Source: Lactobacillaceae bacterium UBA5807
GTDB taxonomy: Bacteria > Bacillota > Bacilli > Lactobacillales > Lactobacillaceae
Direction: 5' to 3'
NCBI GenBank assembly: GCA_002418005.1
Contig: DIDF01000077.1
Location: 1-5,083, forward strand
DNA: 5,083 bases
Made by a program: the position numbers and the translations under genes. The notes beneath the pieces were generated by a model. The model saw nothing but the letters and a program-made list of their open reading frames with translations. It did no database searches and was not told where the DNA came from. Position 1 is the first letter of the stretch. Each line of letters starts with the position of its first letter. Of the stretch, positions 1-4,822 are shown in pieces.

Positions 1-551
1 CTAGTCTTATTTCCAGTAATATAGTACCCGTTTGTTAACTCAAAACTAGTGGCCAATCCGTGAGTAACCACTGCTTGAACCTTCAAAGTATCCCCTTTTT
101 TATATTTTTTAATTTTTGAAGTCAAATCCTTATGCTTATATGAATAAATCTTTGAGAAAATCACTTTCAAGGTTCGCAACCGGTTTAAACCGGAATAATA
201 TGCTGGCACAACATAATTTGCATCGGCTGTAATAAAGCCAACATAATTGTACGTATTAACGTTTTTATTAATATCCTTTACTTTATAACGCAAGTTATGA
301 TTGTTATCTCGATAATAGCCAATGACTTTAAATTCCGGATTCTCCGCTCGATTTCTCTTAGGATAAAGTACGGTTCGGTTATCTTTGGCAAAATTCTTGG
401 AAGAATACATGTAAATCTTTTTTTGGGCCATAACTATCATTTCTTGGATTGGCACATTGCCGGATGCTTTTACTTTGTTATTAAAAATAACGGATTCAAA
501 ACTTATCACAATAGAAAAGATTAGTGTTAAACATTTCAAACCTTTAGTCAT
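1..551 (-). CDS. Secreted DUF5776-domain protein, N-terminal 183 residues (3' end outside the window)
   Basis: The frame is open from an ATG at 551-549 to the left edge (183 codons plus two bases). The start is supported by AGAAGGG at 558-564, six bases upstream. The N-terminus looks like a Sec signal peptide: basic K3/K6, a hydrophobic stretch at about 8-23, and a likely signal peptidase site after VKA at residue 29. There is no lipobox. After it come two related modules rich in Lys, Tyr and Asn, at about 42-118 and 125-183. Features such as YVVPAYYS (113-120), KKYKKGDTLKV (148-158) and NGYYITGNK (174-182) resemble the DUF5776 repeats of lactobacillar surface proteins; this is recognition from memory. 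The protein is probably exported and bound to or released from the cell wall, but its biochemical role is unknown. The acidic E19 in the hydrophobic core is slightly unusual. Any anchor would lie outside the window. The gene follows the dsdA terminator and is probably transcribed alone. Confidence 0.8.
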   Translation of the reverse strand, partial: MTKGLKCLTLIFSIVISFESVIFNNKVKASGNVPIQEMIVMAQKKIYMYSSKNFAKDNRTVLYPKRNRAENPEFKVIGYYRDNNHNLRYKVKDINKNVNTYNYVGFITADANYVVPAYYSGLNRLRTLKVIFSKIYSYKHKDLTSKIKKYKKGDTLKVQAVVTHGLATSFELTNGYYITGNKT

Positions 552-596
552 TTCAAACCCTTCTTTTCTGCTTTTTAGATAAGACTAACATAGAGG

Positions 597-626
597 ATTT
601 TATGACTCCAAGATTTGCATTTTTAA
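597..626 (-). promoter_or_regulatory. Possible promoter of the DUF5776 gene
   Basis: On the minus strand TTAAAA (621-626, 4/6 to the -35 consensus) is followed after 18 bases by TAAAAT (597-602, 5/6 to the -10 consensus). It lies between the dsdA terminator and the DUF5776 start, where a promoter is expected. The DNA is very AT-rich, so chance matches are likely. Confidence 0.3.
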
Positions 627-633
627 AAATTTC

Positions 634-699
634 AAAAATAAAAGAGTCAGATTTTAGCTAACTTCCTAAGGAAAAAATTAGCAAAAATTCCACTCTCTT
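634..699 (-). terminator. Long imperfect hairpin terminator after dsdA
   Basis: On the minus strand, arms at 692-699 and 640-647 pair over 8 bp with one G:U. Inside them are a short ATTTT/AAAAT helix, a GCTAA/TTAGC helix, and a TTCC/GGAA tip around 665-675. The T-rich tail TATTTTT (634-640) follows the 3' arm. It starts 12 bases after the dsdA stop, so it most likely ends dsdA transcription. The stem has internal mismatches, so termination may be incomplete. The plus-strand reading also ends in a T-rich stretch, but no plus-strand gene needs it. Confidence 0.7.
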
Positions 700-710
700 G
701 TTTTAAAAAA

Positions 711-2030
711 TTATTTTTTAACTGCTAATAATTCTTTTCCATGTTGGTAATAACGATTCATTTCTTCTTCTGGAACCAAATTCCCCCCGGTAGCCCAAAC
801 AATATGAGTAGCTCGGCTTAATGCCTTTGGATCAGAAAAACGCTTTATGGTTGGATAAATTGCAGTAAATCCGGCAGCCGCAGAAGGTTCTACCTTAATT
901 CCTTCAGTGTCTTCAAGCAAGGTTAAATAACGATAAATATCATCATCTTCAAAGCTTTCAGAGCCCCACAATAGAGTATCCATAATTCTACCGGCAATTT
1001 TTGAAGAACGAGGAACTGCTAAACCATCAGCAGCTGTCTTACCATCCAACCCTAAGTCGGCCACTGCGATCTTATCATACAGTTTGGTCATCATCCCAAC
1101 GGTGACAGAAGTAACGTGATCCGGTTCGGCAAAGACTGGATAAATCCCTTCAGGCATGATTGTTTCCAGGCCAAAACTAACGCCACTTGGACTACCACCG
1201 ACACCTGCAGGCAAGTACACAAAAACTGGATTTTCTTTACTCGGTTTGATTCCCAAATCCTTAAGCTGCTTTTGAACTCGAATACCGGCCACTGAATAAC
1301 CTAAAAATAAATCTCTGGAACTTTCATCATCAATAAAATGAATTTTCGGGTCTTTAGCCGCTTCTTTTCGACCCTCAGCAATAGCGTAGGAAACGTCGTT
1401 ATCATACTCAACAACGGTTACCCCATGCTTTCTCAAGAGGTCCTTTTTCCACTGACGGGCATCGACTGACATATGAACAGTTGTCTTGAATCCGAAACTG
1501 GCAGCAGCGATGCCAATACTCAAGCCTAAATTGCCAGTAGACCCAACCATAATGCCATAATTAGAAAACAACTTGTGAAACCGCGGGCTTGCTAAAACTG
1601 AGTAATCATCCATGTAAGTTAAATTAGTTTTTTGCAAAGCAATTTTTTCGGCAAATTTCAATACTTCATAAATTCCACCTCGTGACTTGATCGACCCAGA
1701 AATTGGCAGCATGCTGTCAGCTTTTAGATAAAGATTGCCAGGAATTGGTTTACCACTCAAATCAGTCAGTTTGGTTTGCATATCAGAAATATCAATTAAA
1801 GGTGACTCAAGAATTCCTTTACTTTGCACAGTTTCTGGAAACGCAACTTCAAAATAAGGCGCAAAACGTTCAAATCTTGCTGCTGCATCAAAAACATCGG
1901 CTCTGGATAAAGGAAGCTGGGCATTTTTACCAAAATCTGGATTTTGCCAATAAATTGGTTGATAATGCCTAATCTTGTCCAAAAGCGGGTACTCACTTAA
2001 AAGCTCAGATAAATTATTTACCATTCTCAT
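711..2030 (-). CDS. dsdA: D-serine dehydratase (D-serine ammonia-lyase)
   Basis: This is a PLP enzyme that converts D-serine (and D-threonine in the family) to pyruvate (or 2-oxobutyrate) and ammonia in the cytosol, removing a toxic D-amino acid and yielding carbon and nitrogen. The 439 residues match the usual DsdA length (about 440 in E. coli), and the similarity I recognise runs end to end. Key motifs are RFAPYF (55-60), LPISGSIKSRGG (108-119) with K115 as the Schiff-base lysine, GSTGNLGLSIG (163-173) near the cofactor, HFIDDESSR (231-239), LFLGYSVAG (241-249), the cofactor phosphate loop GVGGSPSG (276-283) and WATGGNLVPEEEM (412-424). In E. coli DsdA the loop is GGGPGG, so S280 and S282 replace glycines. 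No LysR-type dsdC or permease is next to it. The first ATG (2030) is only three bases from the Shine-Dalgarno; the ATG at 2024, giving 437 residues, is spaced better and may be the true start. The gene looks intact and is flanked by terminators on both sides. Confidence 0.95.
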   Translation of the reverse strand: MRMVNNLSELLSEYPLLDKIRHYQPIYWQNPDFGKNAQLPLSRADVFDAAARFERFAPYFEVAFPETVQSKGILESPLIDISDMQTKLTDLSGKPIPGNLYLKADSMLPISGSIKSRGGIYEVLKFAEKIALQKTNLTYMDDYSVLASPRFHKLFSNYGIMVGSTGNLGLSIGIAAASFGFKTTVHMSVDARQWKKDLLRKHGVTVVEYDNDVSYAIAEGRKEAAKDPKIHFIDDESSRDLFLGYSVAGIRVQKQLKDLGIKPSKENPVFVYLPAGVGGSPSGVSFGLETIMPEGIYPVFAEPDHVTSVTVGMMTKLYDKIAVADLGLDGKTAADGLAVPRSSKIAGRIMDTLLWGSESFEDDDIYRYLTLLEDTEGIKVEPSAAAGFTAIYPTIKRFSDPKALSRATHIVWATGGNLVPEEEMNRYYQHGKELLAVKK

Positions 2031-2033
2031 TCT

Positions 2034-2039
2034 CTCCTT
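2034..2039 (-). promoter_or_regulatory. Ribosome binding site of dsdA, bearing on the start codon
   Basis: AAGGAG on the minus strand ends three bases before the ATG at 2030 and nine bases before the in-frame ATG at 2024. Three bases is unusually short, so initiation at 2024 (protein starting MVNNLSEL) is at least as likely. The two starts differ by only two residues. Confidence 0.7.
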
Positions 2040-2066
2040 GAAAAAGAGCTCGGTCTTTTGGCCAAG
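2037..2066 (-). other. Possible hairpin in the dsdA leader overlapping the ribosome binding site
   Basis: On the minus strand CTTG (2063-2066) can pair with CAAG (2037-2040), and AAAAGA (2054-2059) with TCTTTT (2042-2047), leaving a six-base loop and a small internal asymmetry. The outer helix covers half of the AAGGAG box. The predicted helix is mostly A:T and may be weak. It is not a recognised riboswitch class. Confidence 0.3.
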
Positions 2067-2088
2067 TTAAATTAAAAGCTTATCAATC

Positions 2089-2116
2089 ATAATAAACAAT
2101 CAAGATTTAAAAACAA
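2089..2116 (-). promoter_or_regulatory. Possible promoter of dsdA
   Basis: On the minus strand TTGTTT (2111-2116) is followed after 16 bases by TATTAT (2089-2094, 5/6 to the -10 consensus), giving a leader of about 50 bases. The region 2067-2200 is extremely AT-rich and offers alternatives, for example TTGCTT then GATAAT further upstream. A promoter must lie here because a strong terminator closes the upstream gene, but its exact position is uncertain. Confidence 0.35.
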
Positions 2117-2200
2117 TTGGATTTTATTAACAAATAATTTAATGAAGCGAAATTATCAAACAACCTCATATTCTTAAGCAAATTAAACTTTTCAGTTAAT

Positions 2201-2230
2201 AAAAAAAGGTCGAGAAAAATATCTCGACCT
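2201..2230 (-). terminator. Intrinsic terminator of the MarR gene
   Basis: AGGTCGAGA (2222-2230, read on the minus strand) pairs perfectly over 9 bp with TCTCGACCT (2207-2215) across a six-base loop, followed directly by a run of Ts (2201-2207). It lies 15 bases after the MarR stop codon. It is a canonical rho-independent terminator and isolates the regulator from dsdA. Confidence 0.95.
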
Positions 2231-2245
2231 CTCAAAATATATTAA

Positions 2246-2845
2246 TTAAAATCTTCCGCGAGGGCCGCCCCAACCAAAACGGCCTGGTCCCACTGGCCCA
2301 TGAGGTTGATGGCCGCCAAATGGTCCGTGGGCATGGCCGTGAAAGCCCTCAAATCCAGAAAACAACTTTTTGAATTCATCATCAAGACTGCCATCATCAG
2401 CCCTTGATTCAAGATTTTTGCTAAGCTTATCAATGATTTCCAGTAATTTTTCTTGCTCATCTTCACTGAGATCTTTAAACATTGAATCCGCAAGTTCACT
2501 ACCAACATTTTGAGCGCTATTTACTAGTGATTTGCCTTTTTCAGTTAACAGAATATAAGTTACCCGCTTATCTTCTTGTGAGTCTTCTTTGGTCACAAAT
2601 CCTGATTCCTCTAGCTTGGAAATCATTGCACTTACTGAACTGGGTCGAATATCAAGTTTCTCCACAATGTCGGTATTTGTTAGCTTGTCTTCTTCAGCCA
2701 GCAACTGTAATAACCTCATGCCGCCACGACGATGTTGAGGACCATGGTCACCAAAACGGGCTCCAATCATAATTGAATTTATAAAATATCTATTTTGCAA
2801 TAATTTAGCAAAGGATGCTAACAATTTTTTTGAATCTTTTGTCAT
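2246..2845 (-). CDS. MarR-family transcriptional regulator with Gly/His-rich C-terminal tail
   Basis: This 199-residue protein is a probable dimeric, ligand-responsive repressor. The winged helix-turn-helix covers about residues 39-105: RRGGMRLLQLLAEE (39-52), helix two LTNTDIVEKL (55-64), recognition helix RPSSVSAMISKLEESG (67-82), and a wing with the MarR-type D-x-R signature at D92/R94 followed by YILLTEKG (97-104). Helices at about 5-25 and 107-148 would form the dimer interface. Residues 165-199 are an unusual low-complexity tail with 11 Gly, 5 His and 5 Pro, including HGHAHG (169-174) and an Arg/Gly/Phe-rich end. The start at 2845 is chosen because AGGAGG lies seven bases upstream. A longer frame from 2899 exists, but its extra residues would come from the operator and leader. 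Palindromes around its promoter suggest autorepression. The gene is monocistronic, and no transporter or other usual target lies next to it, so its regulon and ligand are unknown. Confidence 0.92.
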   Translation of the reverse strand: MTKDSKKLLASFAKLLQNRYFINSIMIGARFGDHGPQHRRGGMRLLQLLAEEDKLTNTDIVEKLDIRPSSVSAMISKLEESGFVTKEDSQEDKRVTYILLTEKGKSLVNSAQNVGSELADSMFKDLSEDEQEKLLEIIDKLSKNLESRADDGSLDDEFKKLFSGFEGFHGHAHGPFGGHQPHGPVGPGRFGWGGPRGRF

Positions 2846-2852
2846 AATTTTT

Positions 2853-2858
2853 CCTCCT
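2853..2858 (-). promoter_or_regulatory. Ribosome binding site fixing the MarR start
   Basis: A perfect AGGAGG lies seven bases before the ATG at 2845. It excludes the longer frame from 2899, which has no such site and would begin inside the inverted repeat. Confidence 0.9.
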
Positions 2859-2882
2859 AGGAAACAAGAAGCACTTTTATAA

Positions 2883-2910
2883 TTAGTTAGTATTAACATT
2901 GGCTAACTAA
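2883..2910 (-). promoter_or_regulatory. Putative MarR operator: 8-bp perfect inverted repeat at the transcription start
   Basis: TTAGTTAG and CTAACTAA (2883-2890 and 2903-2910) form a perfect palindrome with a 12-base spacer. It begins eight bases beyond the -10 box and so covers the predicted start point and early leader of the MarR transcript. The same GTTAG/CTAAC half-site is used in the neighbouring 13-bp repeat. ATTAACAT also occurs twice, at 2892-2899 and 2912-2919, exactly 20 bp apart. Binding by the adjacent MarR protein is inferred from position and symmetry. Confidence 0.65.
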
Positions 2911-2917
2911 CATTAAC

Positions 2918-2946
2918 ATAATAAAATAAAAGTTAGCCTATGTCAA
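2918..2946 (-). promoter_or_regulatory. Sigma-A promoter of the MarR gene
   Basis: The minus strand shows a perfect TTGACA (2941-2946), a 17-base spacer and TATTAT (2918-2923, 5/6 match). Transcription should start near 2911, giving a leader of about 65 bases before the ATG. It is the strongest promoter in the window. Its -35 box and spacer lie inside an inverted repeat, which suggests tight repression. Confidence 0.85.
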
Positions 2947-2964
2947 ACAAACTAACTTTTATTT
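2924..2964 (-). repeat. 13-bp perfect inverted repeat around the -35 box: operator and/or terminator of the TMEM175 gene
   Basis: Arms at 2924-2936 and 2952-2964 are perfectly complementary over 13 bp (AAATAAAAGTTAG and its complement), separated by 15 bases that contain the whole TTGACA box of the MarR promoter. The promoter-proximal arm makes up most of the -35/-10 spacer. In RNA it would form a hairpin four bases after the TMEM175 stop codon, with a T-rich 3' side, so it could also end the upstream transcript. The stem has only three G:C pairs, so it would be a weak terminator. The GTTAG half-sites shared with 2883-2910 favour an operator role; both roles could be real. Confidence 0.7.
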
Positions 2965-2968
2965 GAAA

Positions 2969-3856
2969 TTATTTTATTTCTTTGGTTATTCCAGAAGAAT
3001 TACCACTGCTTCTTTGCGGTCGAGTCTTTCTTCGGTTAATATTTTCATACCACTTACTAAGAGATTCGTCAGAAATATTGAACTGCTTTTTAGCTTCACT
3101 AGCAAATTCTTGCCAAGCTGCTTTTTGTTTGTCAGGATTAGATCCAAATTTTCTTTGCTGAATAATGTATCGCCTAATTAACGATTGGAAAATCTTCCTT
3201 TGATTATGATCCATTCTCAAGAAAGTACTCTGGACTCCAGAAGTAGAGTTATTAATTTCATTAAAAGTATCATCATCTCTGGCATGAAGAACAAAGGAAG
3301 TAATCGGCAAGATAATGAACAAAATTAGCGAAAAGATTGGAAAGAACCAGCCAATAACAATAAGCAGTAAATATGCTCCCCAAGACTGATAATAGCCATT
3401 GCCATAAATAATTTGATAAAGCTTTTCCATATCTGCCTTATTAGTGTACTTTGTATGAACGATTGACCTAGTAATCAAACGAAAAATAACGGAAATAATT
3501 AAACTTAAGATTCCATACATGACAACAGTTACCGAATTAGTATCGTTTGTCATCAATCGAGTAAAAGTCGGAATTAAAGATAAAAAGAAAATAAAGACCA
3601 AATCAAAAATAACAATTTTGGTTTGAACCTCATCAACCTCATTAAAGATCACTGAATGTTGGTACCAGAGATTGGCAACAAAACAAAAACTTACAGCATA
3701 TATTCCAATAGAAATCATCAGCGAAAAAATGTCTACTTGACCTTTTATAAATTTAATTGGTAGCTCTAAAACCATAACAGTAATAATAATTGCAATAATC
3801 GCATCAGAAAAGACATCCAATCGCTCTTTTAATTTCTTTTGCATTTCAACCCACAT
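2969..3856 (-). CDS. TMEM175/DUF1211-family membrane protein, probable K+ channel, with C-terminal extension
   Basis: This 295-residue protein has about six hydrophobic segments, near residues 16-34, 43-65, 81-98, 110-131, 158-171 and 172-191. The first helix carries the family signature RLDVFSD (12-18), and later family-like features are W64/H67 at the end of helix two and FFLSLIPTFTR (90-100) in helix three. Bacterial TMEM175 proteins are tetrameric K+ leak channels. By alignment to the signature, the hydrophobic pore constriction would fall near I23, V27 and L30. The usual FSDG is FSDA here. Bacterial members are often about 200 residues; this one adds about 100 mainly hydrophilic, basic residues (about 195-295), including a predicted helical part at 215-268 and a Ser/Arg-rich end. 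Its ATG at 3856 directly abuts the acyltransferase TGA without a clear ribosome binding site, so translational coupling is likely. An in-frame ATG at 3844 (M5) is an alternative start that still keeps the signature. Transport activity is inferred from the family. Confidence 0.85.
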   Translation of the reverse strand: MWVEMQKKLKERLDVFSDAIIAIIITVMVLELPIKFIKGQVDIFSLMISIGIYAVSFCFVANLWYQHSVIFNEVDEVQTKIVIFDLVFIFFLSLIPTFTRLMTNDTNSVTVVMYGILSLIISVIFRLITRSIVHTKYTNKADMEKLYQIIYGNGYYQSWGAYLLLIVIGWFFPIFSLILFIILPITSFVLHARDDDTFNEINNSTSGVQSTFLRMDHNQRKIFQSLIRRYIIQQRKFGSNPDKQKAAWQEFASEAKKQFNISDESLSKWYENINRRKTRPQRSSGNSSGITKEIK

Positions 3857-4711
3857 TCAAATAAAGTAATTGCCGGCGACGTCACCATCCTCATACTTGG
3901 GGGTATATTTTTTATGGTAGCTTTGCTCATAACAAGCTACTTTTTGCTTAAAATCTATTCGCTCCATCTTTTCGGCAGCTTCCCTTAAGGGCAAGTTAGA
4001 ATCTGGAAAAATTGGCTTTAAGACATGGCAAGTATACCGAACTTCGTGGGGATCACTTCTGGTCGGGTGATTTTTCATAGTTATAAAGCACGAAATAATT
4101 GGAACCTTGAACTTGGCAGCATAATGATAAGCTCCCCTTTGCAGGGGTCTTGGTTTCCGGTAGTTATACCACATTTCTTGTTCTGGATAGATTAAAATTG
4201 ATCGCCCACTATTTAAAGAATCTTTGATCATCTTGCTAAAGTCTCGGGCCATATAATTAATTCCAGAACTTGTCGGAATCGTATGAGAATAAGTCATCAT
4301 GTAGCCGAGAAATCCAGGCATCTTTAAATTTGTCGGTTCAATAATTATTGAAAGTTTAGGAAAGCCTAACCCGACTCTAACAAACACACTGTCAAAAGGG
4401 CTAAAGTGGTTAGCGGTAACAATGCCAGGACCAGATACTTTGCGTAAATTCTTTCTGCCTTCTGGCTTAACGACAGTTCGCAAAACTCCAGTTGCCAAAT
4501 TTTGTAAGCCACCAGCAACTTTAGTATTAAATTTATACAATCGGGATTTTCGTAACCGTAAAAACTTTTCCAGCACCAAGGACTCCTCTTTGGAATTCAA
4601 TGTTGGATCATTAACTTCTACCTTATCATTAAGCCGATTTTGCGAGACATTTTTGATAATATTCTTTATGGCCGGCCTGCGATCACCCAGATCAATTATT
4701 TTAAACTTCAT
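3857..4711 (-). CDS. Lysophospholipid (1-acyl-glycerol-3-phosphate) acyltransferase family protein, PlsC superfamily
   Basis: The protein probably transfers an acyl chain to a lysophospholipid, such as 1-acyl-glycerol-3-phosphate, at the inner face of the membrane. The catalytic H-x4-D motif is NHFSPFD (101-107, H102 and D107). Further conserved blocks are EPTNLKMPGFLGYMM (125-139), IPTSSGINYMARDF (145-158), YPEQEMWYNYRKPRP (175-189) with E177 in place of the usual EGTR glutamate, RGAYHYAA (192-199) and VPIISCFI (203-210). This pattern, with an N-terminal region of about 90 residues containing NDPTL (34-38) and a C-terminal DVAG (277-280), fits a Firmicutes subfamily I recognise. The 284-residue length looks normal for it. 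No clear membrane helix is present, so membrane binding is probably peripheral. GAGG lies 12 bases before the ATG, a rather long spacing, but an in-frame stop just upstream rules out extension. Substrate is not fixed by sequence, and a housekeeping plsC elsewhere in the genome is possible. It is the first gene of a pair with the TMEM175 gene. Confidence 0.9.
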   Translation of the reverse strand: MKFKIIDLGDRRPAIKNIIKNVSQNRLNDKVEVNDPTLNSKEESLVLEKFLRLRKSRLYKFNTKVAGGLQNLATGVLRTVVKPEGRKNLRKVSGPGIVTANHFSPFDSVFVRVGLGFPKLSIIIEPTNLKMPGFLGYMMTYSHTIPTSSGINYMARDFSKMIKDSLNSGRSILIYPEQEMWYNYRKPRPLQRGAYHYAAKFKVPIISCFITMKNHPTRSDPHEVRYTCHVLKPIFPDSNLPLREAAEKMERIDFKQKVACYEQSYHKKYTPKYEDGDVAGNYFI

Positions 4712-4761
4712 GAAGAATCATTTCCTCTTTTATTTCCTAAGATAATCGCTTTAAAAGCAAA

Positions 4762-4790
4762 TTTTTATCCCAGGTTCGCCTTTCTGGTAA
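4762..4790 (-). promoter_or_regulatory. Possible promoter of the acyltransferase-TMEM175 pair
   Basis: On the minus strand TTACCA (4785-4790, 4/6) is followed after 17 bases by TAAAAA (4762-4767, 4/6). It would give a leader of about 45 bases before the acyltransferase ATG. The match is weak. The 111 bases between the upstream stop (4823) and the ATG contain no canonical terminator, so read-through from upstream cannot be excluded. Confidence 0.3.
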
Positions 4791-4822
4791 GAAACCAAAA
4801 TTAGTTTTTATATGAATTCCAA

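Noticed and set aside
297..524. Plus-strand open frame of 75 codons near the left end
   Set aside because: It is antisense to the DUF5776 protein, which has a good start, ribosome binding site and signal peptide.
657..662. GTTAGC in the dsdA terminator as another MarR binding half-site
   Set aside because: It is a single short match, fully explained by the terminator stem, and lacks a paired half-site at operator spacing.
1703..1972. Plus-strand open frame of 89 codons within dsdA
   Set aside because: It is the antisense shadow of the well-conserved dsdA coding sequence and has no ribosome binding site or recognisable product.
2139..2158. Catabolite-responsive element (CcpA site) upstream of dsdA
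   Set aside because: The only CG-centred candidate fits the consensus at too few positions on either side of the CG core.
2846..2899. Eighteen extra codons at the N-terminus of the MarR protein
   Set aside because: They would be coded by the operator and leader. A perfect AGGAGG lies seven bases before the ATG at 2845, and the promoter places the transcript start near 2911, too close to an ATG at 2899 with no ribosome binding site.
4701..4721. Six-codon leader peptide overlapping the acyltransferase start
   Set aside because: The ATG at 4719-4721 is only two to three bases from the GAGG box and the reading is too short to support; it is more likely chance within the leader.
4422..4745. Plus-strand open frame of 107 codons opposite the acyltransferase 5' end
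   Set aside because: It is antisense to conserved catalytic motifs, lacks a promoter and ribosome binding site, and its translation resembles no family.
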